Shown here piece by piece: positions 46,936 to 59,658 of a DNA stretch of 64,000 nucleotides. Every line of letters starts with the position of its first letter. Position 1 is the first letter of the stretch. The stretch spans positions 1,829,501 through 1,893,500 of the forward strand of contig NZ_CP014544.1 in assembly GCF_001586255.1 (NCBI RefSeq), in the 5' to 3' direction. Made by a program: the position numbers and the translations under genes. This DNA comes from Zhongshania aliphaticivorans (GTDB taxonomy: Bacteria; Pseudomonadota; Gammaproteobacteria; Pseudomonadales; Spongiibacteraceae). The notes beneath the pieces were generated by a model that saw only the letters and a program-made list of their open reading frames with translations, did no database searches and had not been told where the DNA came from.

Positions 46936-49215
46936 ATGTTGAGCAAAGACCTAGAAACAACTCTGAGTCAGGCCTTTAAATCGGCCCGTAGCCGTCGGCA
47001 TGAATTCATGACCGTCGAACACCTATTACTCGCGCTGGCAGACAACGAGGCCGCCGTTAAGGTGCTTGTTGCTTGCGGTGCAGACTTGCTGCAACTCAAG
47101 GGCGAGTTAAAAGAATTTGTTGAGGCCACGACGCCGCGAATTCCCGAAACGGACGTTGAGCGCGACACCCAGCCAACTTTAGGTTTTCAGCGGGTGCTGC
47201 AGCGCGCAGTCTTTCATGTTCAGTCTTCTGGTAAGCAGGAGGTCACCGGCGCGAACGTTTTGGTGGCGATCTTCAGTGAGCAAGAAAGCCAGGCGGTTTA
47301 TTTTTTGAAATCGCAGAGTGTCAATCGCCTTGATGTGGTTAATTATATTACCCACGGTATTTCCAAGGTGTCTGGTGCGGAAGGTATTGAGCACGACCAA
47401 AATCAAGATGCCGAAGGTGAGGGCGGTGATCCAGAGCAGAAGCCCCTAGATAATTTCACCACTAATTTAAATGCCGAGGCTAAAGCCGGTCGTATCGACC
47501 CCTTAATTGGTCGCGCCGAAGAGGTGGAACGGGTTGCCCAGATTTTAACCCGTCGCCGCAAGAACAATCCCTTGTTGGTTGGCGAGTCGGGTGTCGGTAA
47601 AACCGCGATAGCTGAAGGTTTGGCTAAGCGCATTGTCGACGGCGAAGTGCCGGACGTGCTCATTGGCAGTGTGGTTTACTCTCTTGATATGGGTGCCTTA
47701 CTGGCGGGCACGAAATACCGTGGCGATTTTGAAAAGCGCCTTAAAGGTTTGCTTGCCGATCTTAAGAAGCGCCCCGGCGCCATTTTGTTTATTGATGAAA
47801 TTCACACCATTATTGGTGCTGGCGCCGCCTCTGGCGGCGTAATGGATGCGTCGAATTTGCTAAAACCACTGCTGAGTTCTGGGCAGATGCGTTGCATAGG
47901 CTCGACTACATTCCAAGAATATCGCGGTATTTTTGACAAGGACCGCGCCCTAAGTCGGCGTTTCCAGAAAGTCGATGTTAATGAGCCCTCTGTTGAAGAT
48001 ACCTTTTTGATTTTGAAGGGTTTGCGCTCGCGCTTTGAAAGCCACCATGAATTAAAGTACAGCGATGGCGCTTTGCGCTCAGCGGCCGAATTATCTGCGC
48101 GTTATATTAATGATCGCTTTTTGCCCGATAAGGCAATCGACGTCATCGATGAAGCAGGGGCCTATCAGCGCCTGCAGAAACCAGAGAATCGGATTGAGAA
48201 AATCGGTGTTCCGGAAATTGAAGCGATCATTGCAAAGATTGCCCGAATTCCGCCGAAGAGCGTGTCGTCAGACGATCGCGCTTCGCTTGTTAAGCTCGAA
48301 GACAATTTAAAAATGGTGGTCTTTGGTCAAGATAAGGCGGTATCTGAACTCAGTGCCTCAATTAAATTGGCTAGGGCGGGTCTTAAGTCCCCTGAAAAGC
48401 CCATAGGCAGCTTTTTGCTGGCAGGCCCCACTGGTGTTGGTAAGACTGAGATTTGCCGTCAGTTAGCTAAATTGCTCGGTTTAGAGCTTATTCGCTTTGA
48501 TATGTCTGAATACATGGAGCGCCACACGGTCTCTCGGCTAATCGGCGCGCCTCCAGGCTATGTTGGTTTTGATCAGGGTGGCTTGTTAACTGACTCGGTC
48601 ACCAAGCACCCGCACTCGGTCGTGTTGCTGGACGAGATCGAAAAGGCTCACCCCGATCTGTTCAATCTGTTATTACAGGTTATGGATCACGGGTCGCTGA
48701 CCGATAACAATGGTCGCAAGGCAGATTTTCGCAATGTTATTTTTGTGATGACCACGAATGCTGGCGCTGAAAGCATTAGTCGTCGTTCAATTGGCTTTAC
48801 TGAGCAGGACAATCAGACGGATTCAACCGAAGCGATTAATCGCTTGTTCACGCCAGAGTTCCGCAACCGTCTTGATAGCATTATTGCCTTTGAGTCGCTG
48901 CAACCCGAAGTTGTGTTGACCGTGGTTGATAAATTCCTAGTGGAATTGCAGGCTCAATTAGACGACAAGAAAGTGGTCTTGCATGTAGACGACGATGCGC
49001 GGCACTGGCTGGTGGAGCACGGTTACGATAAGCACATGGGTGCCCGGCCAATGGCGCGGATTATCCAAGAGCATATTAAAAAGCCACTGGCCGAACTGGT
49101 CTTGTTTGGCAGCTTAGAAAAATGCGGTGGAGTGGTCAATGTCAGCGTGAAAGGTGACAAGCTGGCCCTTGCTGCGGAAGCAGTTGAAGAAGAGGCGGGC
49201 CAGACCTGCGATTAG
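46936..49215 (+). CDS. clpA: ATP-dependent Clp protease ATP-binding subunit ClpA
   Basis: The 759-residue AAA+ unfoldase feeds ClpP. An N-terminal double Clp-N domain (about 1-145) binds ClpS. The first AAA+ module has GESGVGKTA (Walker A) and ILFIDEIHTI (Walker B). The second has GPTGVGKTE and VVLLDEIEKAHP. The SIGF tetrapeptide near residue 620 in module 2 is at the place of the IGL/IGF loop that docks to ClpP. No long middle domain is present, which separates it from ClpB. clpP itself is not in the window. It is convergent with infA, with only 10 bp between stop codons. Confidence 0.97.
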   Translation: MLSKDLETTLSQAFKSARSRRHEFMTVEHLLLALADNEAAVKVLVACGADLLQLKGELKEFVEATTPRIPETDVERDTQPTLGFQRVLQRAVFHVQSSGKQEVTGANVLVAIFSEQESQAVYFLKSQSVNRLDVVNYITHGISKVSGAEGIEHDQNQDAEGEGGDPEQKPLDNFTTNLNAEAKAGRIDPLIGRAEEVERVAQILTRRRKNNPLLVGESGVGKTAIAEGLAKRIVDGEVPDVLIGSVVYSLDMGALLAGTKYRGDFEKRLKGLLADLKKRPGAILFIDEIHTIIGAGAASGGVMDASNLLKPLLSSGQMRCIGSTTFQEYRGIFDKDRALSRRFQKVDVNEPSVEDTFLILKGLRSRFESHHELKYSDGALRSAAELSARYINDRFLPDKAIDVIDEAGAYQRLQKPENRIEKIGVPEIEAIIAKIARIPPKSVSSDDRASLVKLEDNLKMVVFGQDKAVSELSASIKLARAGLKSPEKPIGSFLLAGPTGVGKTEICRQLAKLLGLELIRFDMSEYMERHTVSRLIGAPPGYVGFDQGGLLTDSVTKHPHSVVLLDEIEKAHPDLFNLLLQVMDHGSLTDNNGRKADFRNVIFVMTTNAGAESISRRSIGFTEQDNQTDSTEAINRLFTPEFRNRLDSIIAFESLQPEVVLTVVDKFLVELQAQLDDKKVVLHVDDDARHWLVEHGYDKHMGARPMARIIQEHIKKPLAELVLFGSLEKCGGVVNVSVKGDKLALAAEAVEEEAGQTCD

Positions 49216-49225
49216 CAGGTATCTA

Positions 49226-49444
49226 TTAGCGGCCGCGGAAAGTGATGCGGCCTTTACTTAGGTCATAGGGGGTTAATTCCACCTTGACCTTATCACCCGT
49301 TAGAATCCGGATGTAATGCTTACGCATTTTGCCTGAGATATGGGCAGTGACAACGTGGCCGTTTTCTAAGCGCACGCGAAAAGTAGTGTTCGGCAAGGTG
49401 TCGATGACTTCGCCTTCCATTTCGATCTGGTCTTCTTTCGCCAT
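49226..49444 (-). CDS. infA: Translation initiation factor IF-1
   Basis: The 72-residue protein is a single OB-fold IF-1: [20 protein letters not shown] at the start, then the [19 protein letters not shown] core and a [14 protein letters not shown] end. The length and sequence are typical of gammaproteobacteria. It is a single gene between clpA and bpt. It lies on the reverse strand. Confidence 0.98.
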   Translation of the reverse strand: MAKEDQIEMEGEVIDTLPNTTFRVRLENGHVVTAHISGKMRKHYIRILTGDKVKVELTPYDLSKGRITFRGR

Positions 49445-49575
49445 TCGGCAACTATCCTCGAGAGTTTTTAAAATTGAGTGCGATGCACTTTAGCCTTGGT
49501 GGCCGTCAAAACTGCGCGCATTTTGCCCTAATTTGATCGTGTTGGCAATTTGCAGGGGCGATTGGGCTAATATCA

Positions 49576-50280
49576 CTACGTTAAGCGCAACCAGCGGTCA
49601 CTCATAAGCAGTTCGATGGGCTTGTAGTCGGTTTTGTAGCGCATTTTTTGGCAGTCTCGAATCCAGTAACCCAGGTAAAGATAGGGCAGCGTGAGGTCGC
49701 GACAGCGAGCGATTTGCCAAAGAATACCGTAAACACCCAAGCTGCGCTGGGGGTATTCAGGGTCGTAAAAGGTATAAATTGCCGATAAGCCGTCATTTAG
49801 CACATCGGTAACCGCAACGGCAACTAATGCGTCGCCAAGATAAAAATGGACATATTGTGTGTCTTCGGTGCCGAGGCCTAAGAAGCTATCAAACTGGTCT
49901 TTGGATGGTGGGTACATGTCGCCATCACGGTGGCGGCCATTGATGTATTTTTCATAAAGCGGATACGCATCGGCGTTGGGTGTCGATAGTATGTGGGCGA
50001 CCAAGTCATTATTGCGCTTCTCAACGCGACGCTGGGTGCGTGAAGGTCTAAATAGCGTAACGGGAACCCGGCTGGCAATACAAGCTTTGCAGGCGCCACA
50101 GTCGGGACGGTAGAGATGGTTGCCACTGCGCCGAAACCCACGCCGTGATAATTCGCTGTACACCGGGCCAGAAATTTTGGCCTCGGGATCGATGAAAATA
50201 GTCTTGGCTTCCCGGTCAGCAAAATAGCTGCAGGGATGCGGGTGAGTCGCGTAAAGCTTAAGTTGTTGCGCGTCAGTCAT
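49576..50280 (-). CDS. bpt: Aspartate/glutamate leucyltransferase (Bpt, ATE-like)
   Basis: The 234-residue enzyme transfers Leu from leucyl-tRNA to proteins with N-terminal Asp or Glu, making them N-degron substrates. Its N-terminal ATE domain has HPCSYFADREAKTIFIDP and the Cys cluster DCGACKAC. The C-terminal half has YTFYDPEYPQRSLGVYGIL and LGYWI, the acetyltransferase-like core. I chose the ATG at 50280, which overlaps the aat stop by four bases; the frame extends 15 codons upstream into aat without similarity. Confidence 0.93.
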   Translation of the reverse strand: MTDAQQLKLYATHPHPCSYFADREAKTIFIDPEAKISGPVYSELSRRGFRRSGNHLYRPDCGACKACIASRVPVTLFRPSRTQRRVEKRNNDLVAHILSTPNADAYPLYEKYINGRHRDGDMYPPSKDQFDSFLGLGTEDTQYVHFYLGDALVAVAVTDVLNDGLSAIYTFYDPEYPQRSLGVYGILWQIARCRDLTLPYLYLGYWIRDCQKMRYKTDYKPIELLMSDRWLRLT

Positions 50281-51002
50281 GGGCAGGCCGGTGGCGGTTT
50301 GCCGTAATACCAGTCCAAAGTCCATTTAGCGGGTTTGGATTCCTTGCTGGTGTATATTTGTAGGCATTGTTTAAAGCTCGCACGATCCATTTCCTCCGCG
50401 CCCATACTGTCAAGATAATCGTTACTCACCTGACAATCAATGAGTGGGAAGCCCCACTCCTGAAGTTGGCCACAGAGATGGACAAAGGCGATCTTGGAGG
50501 CATTGGCTGCCCGGCTAAACATCGATTCGCCATAAAACATACGGCCAATCGCCACGCCGTACAGCCCGCCTATTAATTTATTGTCGCGCCAGACCTCGAC
50601 TGAGTGTGCCCAGCCGGCGTCGTGCAGGTCTTGGTAAGCCTTGCGCATGTCATTGGTGATCCACGTGCCTGGGCGTTTCTGGCTAAGCTGGGCGCAGCCG
50701 AGTAAGACGCCGGCAAAATCGCGGTCAAAACTCACCTCAAAATCATTTCGGCGCAGGGCTTTGCGAAGGCTGCGATTAATATACAAGCGTTCGGGATGCA
50801 GTACAGCACGAGGTTGCGGCGACCACCACAATATCGGCTGAGATTCTTCATACCATGGGAAAATGCCCTGCCGATATGCATTAAGCAAGCGGGGCAGGCA
50901 GAGATCGCCGCCAACGGCCAAAAGGCCGTCGGGGTCGTCGAGTGCCGACTCAATCGGGGGAAAGCTTAGATCAGCCGGATCAAGCCAAGGTATGCCAGAC
51001 AT
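50277..51002 (-). CDS. aat: Leucyl/phenylalanyl-tRNA-protein transferase
   Basis: The 241-residue enzyme adds Leu or Phe to N-terminal Lys/Arg of proteins for ClpS recognition. The family blocks are clear: GLLAVGGDLCLPRLLNAYRQ near the N-terminus, GIFPWYEESQPILWWSPQPR, GRMFYGESMFSRAANASK and the closing LIDCQVSNDYLDSMGA. It is coupled to bpt by a four-base overlap and follows trxB by 18 bp. With clpS, clpA and bpt it completes a full N-degron pathway within 5 kb. Confidence 0.96.
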   Translation of the reverse strand: MSGIPWLDPADLSFPPIESALDDPDGLLAVGGDLCLPRLLNAYRQGIFPWYEESQPILWWSPQPRAVLHPERLYINRSLRKALRRNDFEVSFDRDFAGVLLGCAQLSQKRPGTWITNDMRKAYQDLHDAGWAHSVEVWRDNKLIGGLYGVAIGRMFYGESMFSRAANASKIAFVHLCGQLQEWGFPLIDCQVSNDYLDSMGAEEMDRASFKQCLQIYTSKESKPAKWTLDWYYGKPPPACP

Positions 51003-51020
51003 CGGCTGATGTACTCGCGA

Positions 51021-52004
<984 letters not shown>

Positions 52005-52211
52005 TTAGTTCAAACCGGGATGACTGAAAATAGACGCATATCATAGGGTAATTCCATAGGCGCGGCAAAAACTGTGTGCGGCGACAAGTCTTATGACATA
52101 GTGCTAATATTGGGCCGCTTTTCGCTTTTTCAACGCCTGTCATAGGGTTTGCGTCTTTTACGTGTAAATTTAGGAAATCGTTTTCTTTTGCCAAAACCAA
52201 CATCAGCAGCC

Positions 52212-54512
52212 ATGGTAGAAAACCGTGAAATTTTGAATTTGCGCTTGCGCGAGGGCTTGTTGATCGCCTTTGTTGCTGTGTGCATTTACATTTTTGTGTC
52301 CTTACTTAGTTATAGCGGCAATGATCCGGGCTGGTCGCGCACCGGCAATGGCGATCGGATTGCGAATGCCGGTGGCCCGGTAGGGGCGTGGTTGGCTGAC
52401 GTGTTCTTCGCCCTATTTGGGTATATGGCCTATTTATTTCCGGCGATGCTGGGTTTTAGGGCTTGGCGGCTATTTAAGGAGCGCTACCGCCCGGCGGGCT
52501 TTGATACCCTGATTTTTGTACTGCGTTTTATCGGCCTGATTTTGGTGATGATTTCCAGTACTGGCTTAGCGGCCAATGGCGATTATGGCAATAGCGGGCT
52601 GCCCTTTGGCGCAGGCGGAGTATTGGGCGACGCCGTCGGCAATGCCACGATGAGCTCCTTTAACGAGTTTGGCAGTCGCTTATTATTAATTGCCATACTG
52701 TTATTTGGTTTAACTGTGTTTACCGATTTATCGTGGATTCGGCTCATGGATACGCTTGGCGCTGTCACCTTGCGATTGTTTGATCGTGGCCGTGAAGCTG
52801 TGTATAGCTATAAAATGGCGCGCGAAGAGCGTCGTAAGGCTGCTGCGGCCAAGCAGCAGCGCCACGAATCCGTAGCGAAAAAGACGGAAATTCAAAAGAC
52901 CCGCATACCACCACAAATTGCACCGCCGCCAAAGCCGGTAGTAAAGTCTGCACGGCCAGATAAAGAGCGCCAAAAGTCTTTGTTCGAAGGCCCTGTCACG
53001 GGGACCTTGCCGTCTTTAAGTTTACTCGACAAGGCTGTTCACAACCCTGACCGAGGGTATTCGCCCGAGACCCTTGAGGCTATGTCGCGCCTACTGGAAA
53101 TTAAATTGCTCGACTTTGGTGTGTCGGCAAAAGTCATCGCCGTGTTCCCCGGGCCGGTTATTACGCGTTTTGAGTTAGAGCCAGATGCGGGGGTGAAAGT
53201 TAGTAAGATATCTAATTTGGTCAAGGATTTAGCGCGCTCGCTCGCCGTGGTCAGTGTTCGGGTCGTGGAGGTCATCCCTGGCAAACCCTATGTTGGCATC
53301 GAAATTCCCAATGAAGACCGCGAGATTGTTAATTTTCACGATGTGCTGTCATCCGAAGCCTTCGATGCCTGCAAGTCGCCGCTAACACTTGCCTTAGGGC
53401 ATGATATTTCCGGCGAGCCGGTCTGTGCCGACCTCGGCAAAATGCCTCACTTATTGGTCGCGGGTACCACGGGCTCGGGTAAATCGGTTGGTGTTAACGC
53501 CATGCTGATCAGTCTTTTGTACAAATCAACGCCGGAAGAAGTGCGTTTGATGCTGGTTGACCCCAAAATGCTGGAGCTGTCGGTCTACGACGGTATTCCC
53601 CATTTGCTTACGCCGGTTATTACCGACATGAAAGACGCGGCCAATGGTCTGCGCTGGTGTGTGGCGGAAATGGAGCGTCGTTATAAGTTGATGTCGAAAA
53701 TGGGCGTCAGGAACCTGGCTGGTTTTAACCGCAAGGTTAAAGACGCCATCTTGGCGGGGGAGCCGATCAAAGACCCGCTGTGGAAGCCTGAAGATCACTA
53801 TCAGGCAGGCCTAGAGGAAGCTCAGGCGCCAGATTTAGAAGTTTTACCGTCAATTGTTGTCGTTATAGACGAATTTGCCGACATGATGATGATTGTAGGT
53901 AAAAAAGTTGAAGAGCTGATTGCGCGTATCGCTCAAAAAGCGCGCGCAGCCGGTATCCATCTCTTGCTCGCAACCCAGCGGCCCTCGGTTGATGTTATTA
54001 CCGGCTTGATTAAGGCCAACGTACCGACGCGGATTGGTTTTCAGGTGTCTTCTAAAATCGATTCTCGGACCATTTTGGATCAAGGTGGCGCAGAACAGCT
54101 GCTTGGTCACGGCGATATGCTGTATTTACCACCGGGAGCAGGTATTCCCATCCGGGTACACGGCGCCTTTGTTTCTGACGAAGAAGTGCACCGTGTCGTC
54201 GCAGATTGGAAGCGCCGCGGGGAGCCCCAATATATCGATGGTTTGCTGGAAGAGGGCAGCACCACCGATGCTATGCCTGGCATGCCGCCTGAAGGTGGCG
54301 GCGATGACGGCGAATCGGATGCGCTTTACGATGAAGCTGTTGCCTATGTAACCAAAAGTCGGCGGGCGTCAATATCAGCAGTGCAGCGTAAATTGCGAAT
54401 CGGCTATAATCGCGCCGCCCGATTAATTGAAACAATGGAGGCTGCCGGTGTCGTAACTGAGATGGCCAGTAACGGTAGTCGCGAAGTACTGGCTCCACCT
54501 CCATTTGAATAG
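52212..54512 (+). CDS. ftsK: DNA translocase FtsK
   Basis: The roughly 766-residue protein links division to chromosome dimer resolution. Four transmembrane helices lie in the first 190 residues. A short Lys/Arg/Pro-rich linker (about 190-250) is much shorter than in E. coli FtsK. The motor follows with [13 protein letters not shown] (Walker A), [11 protein letters not shown] (Walker B) and [15 protein letters not shown]. The C-terminal gamma winged helix ([21 protein letters not shown]) binds KOPS sites. The start is uncertain: ATG at 52212 versus TTG at 52149, neither with a strong ribosome site. Gene order trxB/ftsK-lolA-rarA is standard. Confidence 0.95.
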   Translation: MVENREILNLRLREGLLIAFVAVCIYIFVSLLSYSGNDPGWSRTGNGDRIANAGGPVGAWLADVFFALFGYMAYLFPAMLGFRAWRLFKERYRPAGFDTLIFVLRFIGLILVMISSTGLAANGDYGNSGLPFGAGGVLGDAVGNATMSSFNEFGSRLLLIAILLFGLTVFTDLSWIRLMDTLGAVTLRLFDRGREAVYSYKMAREERRKAAAAKQQRHESVAKKTEIQKTRIPPQIAPPPKPVVKSARPDKERQKSLFEGPVTGTLPSLSLLDKAVHNPDRGYSPETLEAMSRLLEIKLLDFGVSAKVIAVFPGPVITRFELEPDAGVKVSKISNLVKDLARSLAVVSVRVVEVIPGKPYVGIEIPNEDREIVNFHDVLSSEAFDACKSPLTLALGHDISGEPVCADLGKMPHLLVAGTTGSGKSVGVNAMLISLLYKSTPEEVRLMLVDPKMLELSVYDGIPHLLTPVITDMKDAANGLRWCVAEMERRYKLMSKMGVRNLAGFNRKVKDAILAGEPIKDPLWKPEDHYQAGLEEAQAPDLEVLPSIVVVIDEFADMMMIVGKKVEELIARIAQKARAAGIHLLLATQRPSVDVITGLIKANVPTRIGFQVSSKIDSRTILDQGGAEQLLGHGDMLYLPPGAGIPIRVHGAFVSDEEVHRVVADWKRRGEPQYIDGLLEEGSTTDAMPGMPPEGGGDDGESDALYDEAVAYVTKSRRASISAVQRKLRIGYNRAARLIETMEAAGVVTEMASNGSREVLAPPPFE

Positions 54513-54523
54513 AAGTAGAATCC

Positions 54524-55126
54524 ATGCGCCAATTCTTAATTGTTTTGTGTTTGTCTGTTTTTACCATGAACGTGTTTGCCGAGGGCGACGTGGCGCAGCT
54601 GCACCTGCATCTCTCTGGCGCGCAAAGCCTGAACGCGAAATTTGTTCAGCAAGTAAAAGATGTCGACGGTCAACTGCTGCAAGAGAGCAAGGGCACTATC
54701 GCGTTAAAGCGGCCGAATAAAATTCGCTGGGAAAGCACCGAGCCCTTTCATTACCTCTTAGTCAGTAACGGTAAAACCGTGTGGCGCTACGACGCAGATC
54801 TAGAGCAGCTGAATACCGAGCCATTTGACGCTAATTTGGCGCAAACACCGGCTATGATTATCAGTATGACGATTGACCAGCTCGCCGCGCAGTACGATGT
54901 TCGCGTTAAAAAGAATGGCAATGCCCGTGAATTTATCCTGCTGCCCAAGGAGCCTGGCTCCTTTACTGAAATGGTGCTGATGTTTACCTGGGGTAAACTC
55001 ACAGGAATGCGCTTGACCGACACGCTAGAGCAAACCACTAAAATCGAGTTTATTAATCCCAAATACAATAATCGTTTTAGTGATCGGGAATTTGAATTCA
55101 ACGAGGCCGAGGCTAAGAAGTCTTGA
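54524..55126 (+). CDS. lolA: Outer-membrane lipoprotein carrier protein LolA
   Basis: The 200-residue periplasmic chaperone carries lipoproteins from LolCDE to LolB. A signal peptide covers residues 1-19 (cut after FA). The mature protein has the LolA pattern: SLNAKFVQQVKDVDGQLLQ, KGTIALKRPNKIRWESTEP and LVSNGKTVWRYDADLEQL. It starts 11 bp after ftsK, and its stop overlaps the TTG start of rarA by four bases (TTGA). Confidence 0.95.
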   Translation: MRQFLIVLCLSVFTMNVFAEGDVAQLHLHLSGAQSLNAKFVQQVKDVDGQLLQESKGTIALKRPNKIRWESTEPFHYLLVSNGKTVWRYDADLEQLNTEPFDANLAQTPAMIISMTIDQLAAQYDVRVKKNGNAREFILLPKEPGSFTEMVLMFTWGKLTGMRLTDTLEQTTKIEFINPKYNNRFSDREFEFNEAEAKKS

Positions 55127-56424
55127 CTGAAACAGCCAGCAAGGCACCGCTGGCTGCGCGGATGCGACCCCAAACCCTTGATCACTACCTTGGTCAAGAT
55201 CATCTGCTAGCGCCAGATAAACCGCTTCGACGTGCCTTAGATTCCGGTCAGCTGCACTCCATGATCTTCTGGGGCCCACCCGGGGTGGGTAAAACCACCT
55301 TGGCGCAACTCATCGCCCAGCTCTGTGACGCGCACTTTATTAGTATTTCAGCTGTTTTAGCCGGAGTGAAAGATATTCGCGCGGCGGTCGATGACGCAAA
55401 GCAGCAGCAGTTTTTCCAGCGCCGCACCATTTTATTTATCGATGAAGTGCACCGTTTCAATAAGTCTCAACAAGATGCATTTTTGCCTTTTGTTGAAGAC
55501 GGTACGATTATTTTTGTTGGCGCGACCACTGAAAACCCGTCCTTTGAAATCAATAATGCCTTGTTGTCCCGAGCGCGGGTTTATCAATTAAACCCCCTCA
55601 GCGACGCCGCAATTGTGGATATTGTCAGCCACGCGGCTGGCTGTGAGGGCTGGCAACTTGCCCCAGATCAAATTGAACGCATTGCTCGCCACGCTGACGG
55701 TGATGGTCGCCGCGCGCTGAATGTCCTTGAGATTGCGGGCGACATGCTGGGGCGTAATAGCAGTAGCACGGAATTAAGTGCGGAGATTATCGACCAAGTT
55801 CTCAGTGGTCAGCCCCGGCGTTTTGATAAGGGCGGCGATCTGTTTTACGAACAAATTTCCGCATTGCATAAATCTGTGCGAGGCAGCTCGGTAGACGGCG
55901 CCCTGTATTGGTTTGCACGTATGCTCGACGGCGGTTGTGAACCTTTATATATTGCCCGGCGTTTGGTGCGTATGGCCAGTGAAGATATTGGCAATGCAGA
56001 TCCTCGGGCATTGCGGTTATGCTTAGATGCATGGGAAACCCAAGAGCGCCTTGGCAGCCCGGAAGGAGAGTTAGCCATGGCGCAGGCGGTGTGTTATCTC
56101 GCCGCCGCCCCCAAAAGTAACGCGGTCTACACCGCGTATAATGCGGTGCGCAAAGAAATTGCGGCGTCACCGAGTTATGACGTGCCCATGCATTTACGCA
56201 ATGCGCCCACGGGTATGATGAAGGAGCAGGGCTTTGGTGGGGGCTACCGCTATGCTCATGACGAGCCAGATGCCTACGCGGCAGGAGAGAGTTACCTGCC
56301 CGAAGAGATCAAAGATCGGGTCTACTATCAGCCGGTAAACCGTGGACTTGAGAAAAAAATCGCCGAAAAACTGCGATATTTGCAAGCGCTTGATGATAGT
56401 GCCAGCCACAAGCGCTATCGTTGA
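55123..56424 (+). CDS. rarA: Replication-associated recombination protein A (RarA/MgsA)
   Basis: The 433-residue AAA+ ATPase acts at stalled replication forks. It shows RMRPQTLDHYLGQDHLL at the start, Walker A GPPGVGKTTLAQLIA, Walker B ILFIDEVHRFNKSQQD, sensor 1 GATTENPSFE and GDGRRALNVLEIAG as sensor 2. The C-terminal tetramerisation domain has SVDGALYWFARMLDGGCEP and VPMHLRNAPT. The TTG start overlaps lolA, which makes translational coupling likely. An in-frame ATG occurs only 13 codons later and would cut the conserved start. Confidence 0.95.
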   Translation: MTETASKAPLAARMRPQTLDHYLGQDHLLAPDKPLRRALDSGQLHSMIFWGPPGVGKTTLAQLIAQLCDAHFISISAVLAGVKDIRAAVDDAKQQQFFQRRTILFIDEVHRFNKSQQDAFLPFVEDGTIIFVGATTENPSFEINNALLSRARVYQLNPLSDAAIVDIVSHAAGCEGWQLAPDQIERIARHADGDGRRALNVLEIAGDMLGRNSSSTELSAEIIDQVLSGQPRRFDKGGDLFYEQISALHKSVRGSSVDGALYWFARMLDGGCEPLYIARRLVRMASEDIGNADPRALRLCLDAWETQERLGSPEGELAMAQAVCYLAAAPKSNAVYTAYNAVRKEIAASPSYDVPMHLRNAPTGMMKEQGFGGGYRYAHDEPDAYAAGESYLPEEIKDRVYYQPVNRGLEKKIAEKLRYLQALDDSASHKRYR

Positions 56425-56469
56425 TTTGAATGGGGTAGAATAGTCACCCAGTCTGGAGACCGTTTTTAC

Positions 56470-56847
56470 GTGCAAATATATCTACTAATCGCCCTTGGCG
56501 GGGCTTCTGGTGCGCTAAGCCGCTACGGTGTCGGCCGTATTGTGAGTCATTGCTTGGCTCAGGCCTATTGGCCGCTGGGCACTTTTGCGGTCAATTTTAT
56601 TGGTTCTTTCGTGATCGGTGCGGTTTATGTGCTGATCACGGAAAAATCGGCACTGCATGCCGATTGGCGCTATGTTTTGATCGTGGGTTTTCTGGGCGCA
56701 TTCACCACTTTTTCCACGTTTTCACTTGAATCGGTTGCGTTGCTCGAGGCCGGAAAAGTGATCTTGGCCTTGGCGTATATGCTTAGCACGGTGATTAGTT
56801 GCGTGCTCGCCTGCTGGTTAGGGATTGTTTTTTTACGTGCTATTTAA
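56470..56847 (+). CDS. crcB: Fluoride-specific ion channel Fluc/CrcB
   Basis: The 125-residue protein has four membrane helices and works as a dimeric fluoride channel. Family motifs include GGASGALSRYGVGR, the GTFAVNFIGSFVIG helix with the conserved Asn, and GFLGAFTTFSTFSLE with the Phe box and central break. The start is GTG. It lies 45 bp after rarA and 45 bp before serS. No fluoride riboswitch is visible in the short upstream gap, so expression probably comes from the operon. Confidence 0.93.
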   Translation: MQIYLLIALGGASGALSRYGVGRIVSHCLAQAYWPLGTFAVNFIGSFVIGAVYVLITEKSALHADWRYVLIVGFLGAFTTFSTFSLESVALLEAGKVILALAYMLSTVISCVLACWLGIVFLRAI

Positions 56848-56862
56848 TTAAAAATTTAATGA

Positions 56863-58197
<1,335 letters not shown>

Positions 58198-58200
58198 GCC

Positions 58201-59604
58201 ATGGAATTTTTGCCGCTGTTCACCGATCTGCGTAACAAGCCCTGCTTATTGGTGGGTGGAGGGCAAGTAGCGCTCCGCAAAGCGCGATTACTGTGCAAAG
58301 CCGGTGCGAAAATACGGCTTGTTGCCCATGAGATTTTGCCGGAGCTGTCGACCCTGTGCATGAACTCCGGTGGCGAATGTATTCGCGGCGATTACGCTGA
58401 CCACCTTTTGGATGAGGTGTTTCTTGTTATCGCCGCAACGGATGACGAGGCCTTAAACAAGCAGGTCTCAGAGGCCTGTCACGCTCGCCAGATTCCGGTG
58501 AATGTGGTCGATAATCCTGAACTTTGCAGTGTAATATTGCCCGCGATTATTGATCGCTCACCACTGGTGATTGCGGTGAGCAGTGGTGGCAAGAGCCCAG
58601 TATTAGCAAGGATGATGCGGTCACGCCTAGAGGCGAGTATTCCGGCGTCCTTTGGCCGTTTAGCGCAGCTCGTGGGCAATTTCCGCGATGCCGTTAAGGC
58701 CCGTTTTGACGACATTGAAGAGCGTCGGCATTTTTGGGAGCAAACGCTTCAGGGGCCAATCGCCGAAATGGTGTTTGCGGGCAAGGACAAGGTTGCCGCA
58801 GACATGCTCAGCAAGGCCATTGATAAGGCTACAGTCTCGGCGGGCGGTGAAGTGTATTTAATAGGCGCGGGTCCCGGTGATCCCGATTTAATGACTTTTA
58901 AAGCGCTGCGCCTGTTGCAACGGGCAGATGTGGTGCTCTATGACCGCTTGGTTGCGCCGGCCATCGTTGATATGTGCCGCAAAGACGCTGAGCGAGTATA
59001 TGTGGGTAAAGCGCGAGCCGATCACGCCGTTCCCCAGCAAGATATAAACAAGCTACTGGTCAAATACGCCAAAGAAGGTAAGAAGGTTGCGCGCCTGAAG
59101 GGCGGCGACCCGTTTATTTTTGGCCGTGGCGGCGAAGAAATAGAAGAGCTTGCAGAGGAAAAAATTCCTTTTCAGGTAGTTCCGGGGATTACTGCCGCCT
59201 CTGGCTGTGCGAGTTATTCCGGTATACCACTTACGCACCGTGATTACGCGCAGTCGGTGCGTTTTGTTACCGGCCATTTAAAAGACCACAGTTTGAATTT
59301 GCCGTGGGCGGAGCTAGTACACCCGACGCAAACCGTGGTGTTTTATATGGGCTTGGTGGGCTTGCCGAGTATTTGCGCGCAGCTGATTGCCCACGGTCGC
59401 GGTGGTGACACGCCAATCGCGGTTATTCAGCAGGGCACAACGCCCCAGCAAAAGGTTGTGGTGGCAACCTTGGCGACCATGGTTGAGCGCCTCGCTGAGG
59501 AGCCTGTGCAAGCACCAACCCTCATCATCGTTGGTGAAGTGGTGAAACTCCGTGAAAAGCTTGCCTGGTACGAACATTACGACCTCGCCAATGCCTCGGT
59601 GTAA
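58201..59604 (+). CDS. cysG: Siroheme synthase CysG (trifunctional)
   Basis: The 467-residue protein makes siroheme from uroporphyrinogen III. The N-terminal precorrin-2 dehydrogenase/ferrochelatase part has [15 protein letters not shown], an NAD-binding motif, and Asp in AATDDEALN. The C-terminal methyltransferase (SUMT, from about 220) has [29 protein letters not shown] and [18 protein letters not shown]. Full length and both halves are intact. It begins three bases after serS, as in Pseudomonas, and supplies siroheme for sulfite and nitrite reductases. Confidence 0.96.
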   Translation: MEFLPLFTDLRNKPCLLVGGGQVALRKARLLCKAGAKIRLVAHEILPELSTLCMNSGGECIRGDYADHLLDEVFLVIAATDDEALNKQVSEACHARQIPVNVVDNPELCSVILPAIIDRSPLVIAVSSGGKSPVLARMMRSRLEASIPASFGRLAQLVGNFRDAVKARFDDIEERRHFWEQTLQGPIAEMVFAGKDKVAADMLSKAIDKATVSAGGEVYLIGAGPGDPDLMTFKALRLLQRADVVLYDRLVAPAIVDMCRKDAERVYVGKARADHAVPQQDINKLLVKYAKEGKKVARLKGGDPFIFGRGGEEIEELAEEKIPFQVVPGITAASGCASYSGIPLTHRDYAQSVRFVTGHLKDHSLNLPWAELVHPTQTVVFYMGLVGLPSICAQLIAHGRGGDTPIAVIQQGTTPQQKVVVATLATMVERLAEEPVQAPTLIIVGEVVKLREKLAWYEHYDLANASV

Positions 59605-59658
59605 CATCGCCGCGGCAATCGACTCTCATCTCCGATAACACCCGTCTATGGAGGCGCA

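Noticed and set aside
56425-56469. Fluoride riboswitch before crcB
   Set aside because: 45 bp is too short and the conserved pseudoknot pattern is absent.
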